Assembly (NCBI GenBank): GCA_030068145.1
Contig: JAPJBO010000912.1
Coordinates: forward strand, 27,202 to 91,201
Length of the DNA stretch: 64,000 nucleotides
Origin: Diplonema papillatum
Lineage: Eukaryota; Euglenozoa; Diplonemea; Diplonemida; Diplonemidae
Reading direction: 5' to 3'
Positions within the stretch are counted from its first letter, which is position 1; every line of letters begins with the position of its first letter. Positions 39,559-49,569 of the stretch are shown here, piece after piece. Position numbers and translations under genes: made by a program. Below the pieces are notes generated by a model, which ran no database searches, had not been told where the DNA came from, and saw only the letters and a list, made by a program, of their open reading frames with translations.

Positions 39559-41052
39559 ATGGCAGGGTCCGGCGGCCTCCACGCGGCTCCCCCGGTCAAT
39601 GGTGCGAGCACCAGCCAACAGCCGGACCCAACCCTCCCCACAATCACACTCGTGAGGAGAACGATGTCGCTGTACGACATCAAAGCGCTGCCGGAAGGAA
39701 CCAGGAGGGAGGCAGCAACGTCCCTCCTGCAGCAGCTCCCTTGGGATGCCGAGGTCGTAGCACTGCCCCGGAATGGGCGTGTATTAGTGGTGCGAGCAGC
39801 CGGAGCTCCGCCGGCCACGGAGTTCAAGCTGCGCGAGGGTGGGACGTGCACCATCAGACCGTCACCACCACCCATCAGCCGAGTCCCAGACCCCACCGCG
39901 AGGAACAAGCGGGAGAAGTACACCAAGAAAGAGTTCTTGGACTTCTGCGGGCGAGAGGAAGGGGTACGCAGGTGGGAGAGAGGGCTGCAGTTGGAGCGCG
40001 AGTGGCGGGAAAAGAAAGGAGAGAGAACAACGGCCGCACCCATCAGGGCGAATACAACGTGGGTAGACGGGAACCAGACGCCCGCGTCAGCTTCGGCGCC
40101 GGCGTCAGTCGCAGCGGCACGGGCAGCACCAGAAGCAACGTCAGCACCAGCACCGGCACCAGCGACGGCAACGGTTCCAGCACCCGGACAGGCAGCTGCG
40201 TCGCCACCACGGGCGACACAGCTAGCTCACTTGAAGAAGGAACTTGCCGAGATGGAGCGACGCCTGACCGAAAGAGTGGACCGCCGACTGGAAGAGGCGA
40301 TCGTACACCACGCAGAAACACTGGGAACAACACAAACTGCGTTCCTTACTGATCTTCAAAAGCTAATCGGCCAGCAACACGAGCAGCAACAGAAGCAACA
40401 ACAGGAGCAAACGACGCGCCAGCAACGGTGGATGGCCGAGCAGGAGCAGCGTCAGGAACGCCAGCAGCAGTTGCAACATGAGATGCTACAACAATTGGTG
40501 CACCTGCAGCGGGAAAGCCGAAGCGAACAGGAGCAGCAACGCGTCCGGGAGCAGGATCTGCAGGGACGACAGGAGCAGCTGGTCACGGCAGAGGAGCAGG
40601 AGCGAGGACGGGTGCAACAGGAGCAGCAGGAACAGTGGGATAAGCACGAGCAGCAACACGTCCGGGAGCTGCAGAAACGACAGCAGCGTGACACGAACCA
40701 GCCGCGGCCTAAGGTCGCAACGAAGCGGGAGGCATCCCGATCAGCAGAGGGAACGCCAGCCAAGGCAAAGCTGCGCCTGGCGCAGGACTCTGAGGACAGC
40801 AGCGAGAGCCCGAGCGTCGTGGATTGGGCAACTGACGGGAGCGACAGTGAGGGCGCACCGCCATCGACCCCATCCTCATGTAGGGGCGGCCGGTGGGAAG
40901 TGGGGGACATGGTGGAGGCGCAGCACACAGACGACAGGTGGTACGAAGCCGCCCTCAAGGGGCAGGCGGCAGACGGCACATGGACGGTGGCGTACTCGAA
41001 CGGCGTCACGCAGGGGGGGCGACTACCGGAGCAAATGCGCCAAAAGATATGA
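39559..41052 (+). CDS. LINE ORF1: coiled-coil protein with C-terminal Tudor/Agenet-like domain
   Basis: 497 aa. Residues 1-130 are weakly structured with a basic middle (RNKREKYTKKEFLDFCGR). Residues 155-220 are alanine/proline-rich. Residues about 225-390 form a long glutamine/glutamate-rich coiled coil (EQQQKQQQEQTTRQQR and similar), fitting the multimerising role of LINE ORF1 proteins. An acidic stretch (SEDSSESPSVVDWATDGSDS as DSEDSSESP...) precedes a compact C-terminal module from about residue 442: WEVGDMVEAQHTDDRWYEA, then AADGTWTVAYSNGVTQGG, which looks like a Tudor/Agenet fold. No zinc knuckle or RRM is seen. A chromatin- or histone-reading role in target choice is an attractive inference. 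Confidence 0.75.
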   Translation: MAGSGGLHAAPPVNGASTSQQPDPTLPTITLVRRTMSLYDIKALPEGTRREAATSLLQQLPWDAEVVALPRNGRVLVVRAAGAPPATEFKLREGGTCTIRPSPPPISRVPDPTARNKREKYTKKEFLDFCGREEGVRRWERGLQLEREWREKKGERTTAAPIRANTTWVDGNQTPASASAPASVAAARAAPEATSAPAPAPATATVPAPGQAAASPPRATQLAHLKKELAEMERRLTERVDRRLEEAIVHHAETLGTTQTAFLTDLQKLIGQQHEQQQKQQQEQTTRQQRWMAEQEQRQERQQQLQHEMLQQLVHLQRESRSEQEQQRVREQDLQGRQEQLVTAEEQERGRVQQEQQEQWDKHEQQHVRELQKRQQRDTNQPRPKVATKREASRSAEGTPAKAKLRLAQDSEDSSESPSVVDWATDGSDSEGAPPSTPSSCRGGRWEVGDMVEAQHTDDRWYEAALKGQAADGTWTVAYSNGVTQGGRLPEQMRQKI

Positions 41053-41322
41053 CTGCCGGTAACTTTTACAAAGCTAGCTTCCGGGACCGCCCCCGTAGTA
41101 TCATCATCGCCCTCATCATCATCATCACGATCACCATCACCACCTCCATCATCAACGTCGTCTTCAATTTTATCAGTTTCATCAATCAACATCAGCGGCG
41201 ACAACAGCTCCAACACCTACGCTACCGGAGGGACGCGTGTTTATGTTTTTGTAAAAACATGGCAAGCTGCCAGGTATAGGCACCCAGCAGAGACCCGTGG
41301 TAGAAAGTGCAGTAGAGCATGG

Positions 41323-44300
41323 ATGAGGGGAGGAGGGCCCGGACAGGACCCCCTCCAAGTAATCGAAGAAGCCAACACGTGGCTTCGAGACGCAGCGAGC
41401 CGGCTGGGGGCAGTGGTCCTACCGGTTGCACAGGATGGCGCGTGTATGTTCGCGTCGCTAGCGCGGTGCATGAAAGATCGGTCGGCAGCCACGCTGAGAC
41501 AGCAAGTGGTGGGATGGCTGCGGAACAACGACGAGTACCGTGGGATGTTTTGTCCCGAGGATGAGAGAGACCGTCAAACGTATGACGAATACCTGGACCA
41601 CATGGAAGAACGGACAACGTACGGGGATCATTGGTGCCTGCAGGCAGCGGCAGAAATCCTCGATGCCGCAATATGGGTCTTGGACGCCGCAGGAAGCAGA
41701 AAGTCGATCGCAAGGTACGGCAGAGGAGCAGCTCCCTCCAAAGTCCTAACCGTAACGTACAGGAGGGAACACTACGATATCCTGCTAGTCACGAGCCGGA
41801 TGCGGGAGAAGCTCCAGCGATCAACAGATGGGGTAGTCCCGATTCCGAGCCAAGAATCTCTAGCAGCACGAACACAACCTGCTCTACCTGCCGACCCCCC
41901 AGCGACACCCATGCGGCGAACAGTAAGTATGGTAGCCACGGCGGACAGCGGTGCATTGGTCATTGTCACGATCAACGTCACGTCCCTAGACACCGAAAAG
42001 CTACTGGAAGTAGCCCGGCTCGTAGCGGACATCATCGTAGTTCAAGAAACGCGGGTAACGAAACATGAAAAAGCTTACATGTGTTCGCTACTGGCAGCAT
42101 ACGGGTGGGACGTGTACTGGGGAAACGATGTAGAAATGGTGGTAGGAAGGGATGGAAAGACGCAAAGAAAGCCTGGAGGAGTGGCGGTCCTGACAAGGCA
42201 GCACCTCACAGCGCAGCGAGTGACCCCAGTGGAAGAATGTGAGAAGAAAATTGTCGCATCGACACGCGTTGTGCAAGTAGCCGTGGCCCTGGATTGTGGG
42301 AAGACAGCCATGCACATTTTCTCCGTGTATGGGCAGTCTGGTAGCAGCACGCAGGTGCAGCAAGAAAGGGAACAGCTCCTATCGGAGGTGTTAGGCGTTG
42401 CAGCGGGGCTGGGACAGGTGCCGGTATTGGTGCTCGGTGACCTCAATTGCACAACAGAGTCGAGTCCGGTGCTAGCGGCAGCATGTCGTTCCGGGAGGTG
42501 GGTGGACGTGGCAGCTGCGTACGCTGGAGGACGTGGTGAAATACCGCCGAACACATGCTGGGCACCGAACGCGTTAGAAGGGAGTCGGATTGACTTATGC
42601 CTCGCAAACTCATGTGCAGCACCGGCCGTTGACACGGTAATGACTGTTGCGAGAGAGAGCAGCAAGTTCCACACGCACTCGCCGCTGTACGTAAATCTCC
42701 GCCAGCAGGCATTCCGGGAACAGAGCAGCCGCGCCATACTCCCGGCCGCTTTCCCGCGAGAAAGACCTAAGTTGAAGCAGAACGAGAGAGACGACCTCGA
42801 GGCACTGGCCAAGAGAGCAAAGGAAACGCGATGGGGGACACACAGTCTAAAACAGCTATCGCAGTGTGCCGAACAATACTTAGTGAAGTTGCACGGCAAA
42901 GATCTAGTATTGCCTACGGGGATGTACACGGGACGAGGAGGACGAGTAGTCACTGACTCCCGGCTGGCTACAAAGTTCCAACCACAGTCGGTAAGAGGAG
43001 CGTCCACGAAGCAGACACGTGCACGAGACGAACTGCTGGGGCATCTCCGAACGCTAGTGCAGGTCGGGCACGAGCGCTTAAGGGCGGACGTGCCATACCC
43101 GCTCACAAGACGGGAAGAACACGCGAGAGACGCCGCGCGGAGGAGGGTTATCAGGGGCTACATCCCAAAATCCGTTGTAGAAGCTGTGACCTCCAGCGCA
43201 TTTACCGAGTTACAGACGCTGCAGAGTACATTAGCCGACCTCGAGGGGACTCAAAAGGCGGCGTTCGCCGCACTCAAACGGCACAGGAGATCGCAGTGGG
43301 CGCATAAGATGCAGGAGGCATGGATGCATGGTGGGGGGCTCGTATTCGCCCATGTTGCTGACCGCTACACCGCTCCATTGCTATTTATGAGACGAGAAGA
43401 CAAAACCCTTACGGCGAATGCGAAGGAGATCGACGGAATGCTGCGCAGCGATGGTGCGTGGGGAGGAATCTTCAATAAATACACACGACAGGAGGAGCCA
43501 TGTTGGGAGCGCTTTATGCGAACGTACGAGTCCATACTCCCGGACAGAGTGGAGATGCAGTGCGAGCCGATCACGGTGAAGGACGTGAGGGCAGTGTTGG
43601 CAAAGATGAAGAAGTCGGCCTCGGCAGGAATGCATGGGTGGAGGATCCACGAATTGCAACAACTGCCAAATGACATTCTGAATGGGTTTGTGCAGGTACT
43701 GAATGACGTGGAGGGGCAAGGCGAGTGGCCGGAGGATCTCATGCATGCACTAATCTCCCTCATTCCGAAACCTGACAGCACGGGTGACCCGCTGTCTCAG
43801 CGCCCGATCTCGGTTGCACCGGTGCTATACAGGGTTTGGGCAGCAGTAAGGGCCAAAGAAGCGCAAAAATGGATGGAAGAGCTAGCACCGGAAGGATTGC
43901 ATGGTTGTCGGCCCGGACACAGCACAGAAGATCTATTCTGGCACCTGGCGGCGGAATTGGAGGAGGCGCGGATTACCGGACGCCCCCTTTTTGGAATAGC
44001 CTTCGACTTCAAGAAGTGCTTTGATACAGTGCCAATAGGTGTCACAATGCAGCTAGCAAAAAGGCTGGGCTTCAACGCGATGGTACTTCGAGCATTAGAA
44101 GCCGCGTATAAACAGATGCGCCGACATTTCAAGGTGAATGGCACAGTGGGAGAGGGCTTCACCCCTACGAATGGCATCATGCAAGGATGCGCGATAAGTG
44201 TAATCCTTATCGGGCTACTCATCAGCGTATGGATGAGGCATGTGAAGCGAGAAGGGGAACCCCGGTCATACGTGGACGACATCACAGCCACCGCCAAAGA

Positions 44301-46968
44301 AGCCCGCCTTCTTCAGACGATTGCAAATAAGACAATCCGATTCACTGTCCTGACAGGGTTGTCGCTGTGCCCTAAGAAGTGTCACTCATTCGGGACATCA
44401 GATGGTTGGCTGATCGAAGTCATGGACTGGCAGGAACACGCAGACGTATTCGAGTCGCAGGAACCCGCGCAGTTTTACAAAAGGGCGGACAGCTTCGATT
44501 GCCTTGGCGTGATGCTACACGCGAAGGGGCAGGGGCACAAACTGTCGAGCAGGATCCAGGAGCGCAGGAGAAGCGCCGTACAAAATCTGCAACGCGTAAA
44601 GAGACTCCCGGTACCCGCAGCGGCACGAGAGAAGCTGGCATCCATGACGGCTGGTGCAAAGCTTTACTACGGAATTTCAGTGATGCCGTTGGACCGCAAA
44701 ACAGCATACACCCTACGCCAATTGATCATGTCGGCACTGTGGACCGGCACCAACCGACGTGCGGTGGAAGTGGTCATGCAGGTGCTCCACCACGGACATC
44801 GGCTTGACCCGTACACTGCACCAGCGTATCTACGTGTAAAGGCATGGGTCAGGCAGATGCAGAAGTGGCAACACATCAGAACGAGCGCGCAAAGGGCGTG
44901 GACGCGCCGTGACGAATTGCCAAAAGGTTCGCCGCACAGCCTGATTCAGGAAGCCCTTAACCAAGCGGGTTGGACGTGGGACAGCCCGATAACCCTCTTG
45001 TACGTCAGCGAGAGCGCGCAGCAGACGAGCTTCCACGTGACGAGCGCGACTGAGGTGGAGACCAAAGTCATGCTGCACGACTTGCGCCATGCTCTGCGTG
45101 GCCAGCAACTTGCCATCGTGTGCAGAAGGAGGGAGGACATGCGGGGGTGTGCGCATGGAGTGGATGGAAGCGTCACCCGACACCTTCTGCAAACGCCGGA
45201 TAGTGGCATCACTGGATACCAGCAAGGAATGTTGAGGTCCATTATCGCAGGGGCAGTATCCACGACAGGCCGCACAGGGCAGAGAAGGCCCTGCCCGTAT
45301 TGTAACGACGAAGAGGGGGAAACGGTGGCGCACCTATGGTGGATGTGTGAGGCATGGAAGGATGTGCGGGAAGAGCACGGCATGGTCACCACAGACAGGA
45401 CAACGTGGCCAACCTGCCTTAGCATGTGCGGAATAGCGCCTCTCTACAGGCATGGGGTCGATGCGGCTGCGCAGCCGATCCCCCTGGATCATGTACGAGC
45501 GTGTGCTTTCGTCGGAAACCTGCAGCGTTTCTTCCTTGCAGTACTGCGTGCTCGTCAAATACGCGACGACAGAGCACAAGAGACGTCACGCCACCACCGC
45601 TTAGCCCAATATCCATGGGGATGGACGACACCGTGCCCGAGAAGGATATCCATGCCGACAATCGAAGTGGGGACGGTTTCGCAGCAATGGAAGCAGACTG
45701 AGGCGCTCTGGAAGGCGCTACACTGGTGGATCGGCAAGTTGTGCTGGGCACATATCGGATCCGAACACACGGTGACGTTCTTAGAGCTAGCCGTCGACTT
45801 TGAGCTCACGACGGGAGAACGGCTGCCGGACGTGTCGGATCGGCGAATCCAGCCACCCACAATGCGGAAGACCAAAACAACGACAGCCCGGGAGATCCTC
45901 CCACCAAGCGAAGCGCAGTCGGGCTTGTGTCTGTACTTCGATGGCGGGTCGAGGCAAAACGGCACCGCGTTGGCTGTGGCAGGTGCTGGCGCGGTTGTAT
46001 ACGAAGATGGGAAGAAGATCGCGGAGGTCATCGTCCCCCTAGGCCGAACGACCAACAACGTGGCAGAGTTTAGCGCTCTGGTCGGGGGCTTGCACTTGCT
46101 CGGGGAGCAGCCCCCGAGCGTGCAAGGACCCGTAACGGTCCGAGGTGATTCGAAGGTAGTGATCAGCACGATGAAGAAGACAGCGCAGTGCAAGCCGATC
46201 CTGCGGCCGTACCTCCTGCAGGCGACGGCGTCCATGGGAGCCCTCGCGCCACGGTTCAATTTCAACCTGGAGCATGTCGCGCGTGACCGCAACACCGACG
46301 CCGACGCGCTGAGCAACGCGGCGATGGACCAGGTGCAAGCGCAGACATCTGGAGAGGTGAGCACCGTCATGGCGCAGTACGAAGCGTACAGACGGAGTGC
46401 GCTGGCAAAGGCCCGAACCCTGCACAGGCTAGCAAACACGGCCGCGCGGATTTACGGCACAGCCTGGCACCCTGGACGCGTTGCGAACGTGACGAGCGCT
46501 ACGGCCTTGGGCGGTGGGGTAATGCAGGGCGTATCGTGCCGAGCCGTGCTCTCACCGCAGACGGAGGCAGTGCTACGATCGATGAGCCGGGGCGCATCCG
46601 ACACGGAAGGAACAACCCCGAATCCGTTTGTCAAGGCCCACGAAAGGTGGGCAGCCAGTATCCAACCCGAGCGATACTACGAGGCGACCTGGAAGGAAAC
46701 AGCAGAGTGGAAGGGGAGAGGACGAGAAGACCCTCCCAGTCAACGATCTCACCCGCCAACGAGACGGAATGTCAATGCGGCCTTAAGATGTACTAAGCAT
46801 GACGCCCCGCGCTGCACCACATGTACGAGAAGGCGAATACCCCCGGACACCTGCTGTAGACAGCAACATGCAAATCACGAAGAAGGAAACCAATGCCAGT
46901 CGAGGCTGCATTTCCGCGTACGTCGCAACCACCGCGAGCGGCCGGCTGGTGCATCAGCAGTAACGTAG
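41323..46968 (+). CDS. LINE ORF2: OTU-like protease, APE endonuclease, reverse transcriptase, CCHC, RNase H
   Basis: 1881 aa, ATG at 41323. Residues about 20-155: OTU-like cysteine protease with DGACMFASLARCM (Cys about 41) and REHYDILL (His about 150). About 210-455: APE-type endonuclease with VTINVTSLD, VVQETRV, VLGDLNCTT and FHTHSPLYV. About 780-1040: RT with LISLIPKP, AFDFKKCFDTVPIG, NGIMQGCAISVIL and the catalytic SYVDDITA (about 983). About 1323: CPYCNDEEGETVAHLWWMC, a CCHC zinc motif. About 1535-1665: RNase HI with YFDGGSRQNG, NNVAEFSALVGG, VRGDSKVV and RNTDADALSN. A cysteine-rich tail (CTKHDAPRCTTCTRRR) ends the protein. All catalytic residues appear present. Confidence 0.92.
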   Translation: MRGGGPGQDPLQVIEEANTWLRDAASRLGAVVLPVAQDGACMFASLARCMKDRSAATLRQQVVGWLRNNDEYRGMFCPEDERDRQTYDEYLDHMEERTTYGDHWCLQAAAEILDAAIWVLDAAGSRKSIARYGRGAAPSKVLTVTYRREHYDILLVTSRMREKLQRSTDGVVPIPSQESLAARTQPALPADPPATPMRRTVSMVATADSGALVIVTINVTSLDTEKLLEVARLVADIIVVQETRVTKHEKAYMCSLLAAYGWDVYWGNDVEMVVGRDGKTQRKPGGVAVLTRQHLTAQRVTPVEECEKKIVASTRVVQVAVALDCGKTAMHIFSVYGQSGSSTQVQQEREQLLSEVLGVAAGLGQVPVLVLGDLNCTTESSPVLAAACRSGRWVDVAAAYAGGRGEIPPNTCWAPNALEGSRIDLCLANSCAAPAVDTVMTVARESSKFHTHSPLYVNLRQQAFREQSSRAILPAAFPRERPKLKQNERDDLEALAKRAKETRWGTHSLKQLSQCAEQYLVKLHGKDLVLPTGMYTGRGGRVVTDSRLATKFQPQSVRGASTKQTRARDELLGHLRTLVQVGHERLRADVPYPLTRREEHARDAARRRVIRGYIPKSVVEAVTSSAFTELQTLQSTLADLEGTQKAAFAALKRHRRSQWAHKMQEAWMHGGGLVFAHVADRYTAPLLFMRREDKTLTANAKEIDGMLRSDGAWGGIFNKYTRQEEPCWERFMRTYESILPDRVEMQCEPITVKDVRAVLAKMKKSASAGMHGWRIHELQQLPNDILNGFVQVLNDVEGQGEWPEDLMHALISLIPKPDSTGDPLSQRPISVAPVLYRVWAAVRAKEAQKWMEELAPEGLHGCRPGHSTEDLFWHLAAELEEARITGRPLFGIAFDFKKCFDTVPIGVTMQLAKRLGFNAMVLRALEAAYKQMRRHFKVNGTVGEGFTPTNGIMQGCAISVILIGLLISVWMRHVKREGEPRSYVDDITATAKEARLLQTIANKTIRFTVLTGLSLCPKKCHSFGTSDGWLIEVMDWQEHADVFESQEPAQFYKRADSFDCLGVMLHAKGQGHKLSSRIQERRRSAVQNLQRVKRLPVPAAAREKLASMTAGAKLYYGISVMPLDRKTAYTLRQLIMSALWTGTNRRAVEVVMQVLHHGHRLDPYTAPAYLRVKAWVRQMQKWQHIRTSAQRAWTRRDELPKGSPHSLIQEALNQAGWTWDSPITLLYVSESAQQTSFHVTSATEVETKVMLHDLRHALRGQQLAIVCRRREDMRGCAHGVDGSVTRHLLQTPDSGITGYQQGMLRSIIAGAVSTTGRTGQRRPCPYCNDEEGETVAHLWWMCEAWKDVREEHGMVTTDRTTWPTCLSMCGIAPLYRHGVDAAAQPIPLDHVRACAFVGNLQRFFLAVLRARQIRDDRAQETSRHHRLAQYPWGWTTPCPRRISMPTIEVGTVSQQWKQTEALWKALHWWIGKLCWAHIGSEHTVTFLELAVDFELTTGERLPDVSDRRIQPPTMRKTKTTTAREILPPSEAQSGLCLYFDGGSRQNGTALAVAGAGAVVYEDGKKIAEVIVPLGRTTNNVAEFSALVGGLHLLGEQPPSVQGPVTVRGDSKVVISTMKKTAQCKPILRPYLLQATASMGALAPRFNFNLEHVARDRNTDADALSNAAMDQVQAQTSGEVSTVMAQYEAYRRSALAKARTLHRLANTAARIYGTAWHPGRVANVTSATALGGGVMQGVSCRAVLSPQTEAVLRSMSRGASDTEGTTPNPFVKAHERWAASIQPERYYEATWKETAEWKGRGREDPPSQRSHPPTRRNVNAALRCTKHDAPRCTTCTRRRIPPDTCCRQQHANHEEGNQCQSRLHFRVRRNHRERPAGASAVT

Positions 46969-46979
46969 GTGCATTGCGC

Positions 46980-47370
46980 AACTGGGCTAGACTCCGCTCA
47001 GGGGTTACCCATTACTGAGATCACACACACACACACACACCTGCACATACACATACGCACTGGGCTATACTCCGCGTCAGGGGTTACTCATGATTGGATT
47101 CCAACACACACGTAGACACTGGGCTATACTCCGCGTCAGGTTATGATTCCACACACCTACACACACACCTGCACATACACATACGCACCGGGCTAAACTC
47201 CGCGTCAGGGGTTACTCATGATTGGATTCCAACACACACGTAGACACTGGGCTATACTCCGCGTCAGGTTATGATTCCACGCACCTACACACACACCTGC
47301 ACATACACATACGCACCGGGCTATACTCCGCGTTAGGTGTTCCCATCATCGAAGCCCACACATCCACACA
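46980..47370 (+). repeat. Satellite array, right part
   Basis: Units ACTGGGCTATACTCCGCGTC with GATGATTGGATTCCAACACA-type spacers, arranged as a roughly 126-bp two-unit repeat (47100-47230 and 47225-47345). It runs up to the acceptor-like CACACAG at 47365-47371. Confidence 0.9.
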
Positions 47371-47371
47371 G

Positions 47372-49087
47372 GGCGGGAGGCGTGGATGGCCCGACCTGTA
47401 CGACGCGGGGGAGCAGGCGTGGCGCGCGGCGCTGCCTGAGCTGCCCGAGAACAGCGCGTGCCCCCTCGGGGCGAGCCCCTGCTTCTGCGGCGGCGCCCTG
47501 ACCCCGCACGAGCACGCCGTGGCCGCGCGGCGGGCGCCCGCCGTGCACTTGGACGGCGTCGCGTCGATGCTGAAGCAGGGCAGCGCAGGGCTCGCTGCGG
47601 AAAGCCTGCGCCTGGTCGCATTCGGCAGCATCCGCCCCCGCCCGGGAACCTGCGGCTGCCGCTCGATGGCCGGCCTGCCACTCAGGGACTTGGCCCGGGT
47701 CGGCGAGCTGGCGGCCGCTGCGCGGCTGGACGCCGACACGTTGGGCCGCATCCTGCCGTGCGTCGCGTCCCTTTCCCTGGCGGAGCTTTCGTCCGGCCAC
47801 CGGCTGTGGCAGGCCAGGGACATCGCCCGCTTGCTCCGGGGGCTTGCCTCCGGCGTCACGCAGCTTGACGCCGCCGGCCCGCGGGGGCCCAGCCCCGCTG
47901 TTGGTGTCGCCGGCTCTGCCGGCGGCGCTGGGGCGAAGGGGCCCCCCGGCGCTTCAGTGGCAGCAGTCGGGGCCCCTCCTTCGAGGGGCCGCAGTCCCGC
48001 CGTGGGTGCCGGCGGCGCTGGGGCGAAGGGGCCCCCCGGTGCTTCGGTGGCAGCGGTCGGGTTTCCGCCTTTGAGGCCTTCCGTTGGCGCCGGGGGGCGG
48101 GAGCGTCTTCTCGGCGCTCCTCCGTCCGGCGGGGACGCTGGTTCGAGCGGGAAGGGGCTCACCGGCGCTTCGGCGGCTGCTGGCGGCCGTGCCGCTTGTT
48201 CGTGCGGGGCTGCTTCGTGTGGAGCGTCCCCCGACGAAGACGTCGCCCGGCGACCCGCCTTATCTGAGCTCCGTCTCCTGCTGAAGACGGCCGCGTCCGC
48301 ATCCTTCGGGTACCTCCAGCGAGCCGCCGGAGCCGAAGGGCTCCGGGCCGGCGCGAAGGCGTACGCCACGCTCGCCGCCTCCGTCGTCGCGGGGCAGCGC
48401 CACTTGGACCCGACCGTGTCGGCGGCCCTCGTCTCGCTCGCCTTCCCGTTCCCGCACAGGCCCGGCGGAGAGCCGGCGGCGGCGTCCGGCGGCAACACCG
48501 AAACTGCCGGACCGATGCGTGTCTTTGATGCAGCGCGCCCGAGAAGTTCATCTTCGTCATCGTCTTCATCATCTTCTTCTTCTTCTTCTTCTTCTTCTTC
48601 GCCGGCTTGTGGTACGGGGGACCCGCCCCGTGTAGCTTCCTTAACGCGTTCGCCTTGGCTCTCCGGGATGGACACCGCGGCATACTTGTCGCTCGTCGAG
48701 TCGTTCGCAGCTCTCCGGCAGTCTGCTGGCTGCGTGTCTCTGCACTCTGCCTACGGCGCGAAGCTTACGCCGCCCGGCCTGCCGGGTGTGGCGCGGCTGC
48801 TGCAGGCGGCGTCCTCGCTGCGGGCCGACGGCCGCTGCTTCTTCGCGGGGCTGCCCCGCGTCGCGCTCGACCCGCTGCGCGCGCCGGTCGACCTCCTGGT
48901 GGCGGTCGTCCACGCTTTCCACCAGGGCAGGGTGCGCCACGCGTCCCCGTTGGTCGAAGCTGCCGTCCCCCTTCTCGTGCACGTCCGCGACGCCCGCGAT
49001 GCCACACGGGTGGTCACTGCCCTCCGAGACTTGTCCTGCTCCTCATCGCCTACCGTGGACTACCTCGTGAAGCGCTTTCGAATCTGA
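47372..49087 (+). CDS. Alanine/leucine-rich host protein, 3' exon; possible helical-repeat organellar RNA-binding type
   Basis: Coding sense begins after the acceptor CACACAG (47371) in the frame GGRRGWPDLYDAGEQAWRAA and stops at TGA 49085-49087; upstream in-frame sequence is satellite. GC-rich. Helical leucine-rich stretches (GLPLRDLARVGELAAAARLD, LAELSSGHRLWQARDIARLL) alternate with glycine/proline/alanine linkers holding tandem variants of GAGAKGPPGASVAAVG and a 15-residue serine run from a TCT microsatellite (48560-48600). The last 220 residues are well-ordered helices ending VVTALRDLSCSSSPTVDYLV then KRFRI. This ending resembles alveolate RAP/HPR-type helical repeats, with low certainty. 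Two decayed copies of the 3' end follow. The 5' exons are unknown; 31134-32938 is a candidate relative. Confidence 0.65.
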   Translation, partial: GGRRGWPDLYDAGEQAWRAALPELPENSACPLGASPCFCGGALTPHEHAVAARRAPAVHLDGVASMLKQGSAGLAAESLRLVAFGSIRPRPGTCGCRSMAGLPLRDLARVGELAAAARLDADTLGRILPCVASLSLAELSSGHRLWQARDIARLLRGLASGVTQLDAAGPRGPSPAVGVAGSAGGAGAKGPPGASVAAVGAPPSRGRSPAVGAGGAGAKGPPGASVAAVGFPPLRPSVGAGGRERLLGAPPSGGDAGSSGKGLTGASAAAGGRAACSCGAASCGASPDEDVARRPALSELRLLLKTAASASFGYLQRAAGAEGLRAGAKAYATLAASVVAGQRHLDPTVSAALVSLAFPFPHRPGGEPAAASGGNTETAGPMRVFDAARPRSSSSSSSSSSSSSSSSSSSPACGTGDPPRVASLTRSPWLSGMDTAAYLSLVESFAALRQSAGCVSLHSAYGAKLTPPGLPGVARLLQAASSLRADGRCFFAGLPRVALDPLRAPVDLLVAVVHAFHQGRVRHASPLVEAAVPLLVHVRDARDATRVVTALRDLSCSSSPTVDYLVKRFRI

Positions 49088-49224
49088 ATCCGAGTTTATA
49101 GTTCTTGTATATGAGCCAATTCACCCTCTGCCCGATCGGTGCTGTCGAGGCTTGTAGAACGTAGTTTCGTAGAGCGTAATGGAGCTCAGAGCTCAGTATA
49201 AGCACCTGCTTTGTAGGAAAACAC

Positions 49225-49440
49225 TTGAGGGGGCTGCCAGTTGCGAAATCTCAAAGGCACGCTGCGAGCGCCGGTCGACCTCCTGGTTGCGGTCGTCCAC
49301 GCTTTCCACGTGCGTCGCGCGTCCCCGTTGGTAAGCTGCCGTTCGCGATGCCGCACAGGTGGTTGCTACACTTCGAGACTTGTCCTGCTCCTCATCGCCA
49401 ACCGTGGACTACCTCGTGAAGCGCTTTCGGATTTAGACAA
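49225..49440 (+). pseudogene. Decayed copy 1 of the 3' end of the preceding gene
   Basis: CGCCGGTCGACCTCCTGGTT through GACTACCTCGTGAAGCGCTT matches 48884-49082 with internal deletions and ends in its own stop. It is preceded by a CTTGAGGGGGCTGCCAGTTG segment shared with 50485-50540 and with the inverted end at 55232. Confidence 0.9.
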
Positions 49441-49569
49441 TTCACCCCCTGCCCGATAGAATGTCGTCGAGCCTTGTAGAACATAGTCGATTTTCGTAGA
49501 TAATCGAGCTCAGATTGCTTTCAGGGGGGGGGGGTAGGTGAAATGACTCAGTAGAAGCACCTGCTTTAT

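Larger units (their letters stand above)
39505..46980 (+). mobile_element. Full-length-looking APE-type LINE with RNase H, inserted in the satellite
   Basis: Two ORFs on one strand (39559-41052 and 41323-46968) with a 270-bp spacer containing an ATC-rich tract. The 5' leader is about 55 bp after the AC run. The 3' end is about a dozen bases after the ORF2 stop, where satellite DNA (ACTGGGCTAGACTCCGCTCA) resumes with no poly-A tail. APE endonuclease, RT, CCHC and RNase H in this order fit the I/R1/Ingi/Tad supergroup; the exact clade is not resolved by eye. Both ORFs are uninterrupted. Confidence 0.9.

Noticed and set aside
47269-48675. 468-aa minus-strand ORF opposite the 47.4-49.1 kb gene
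   Set aside because: Composition-driven antisense frame with no domain.
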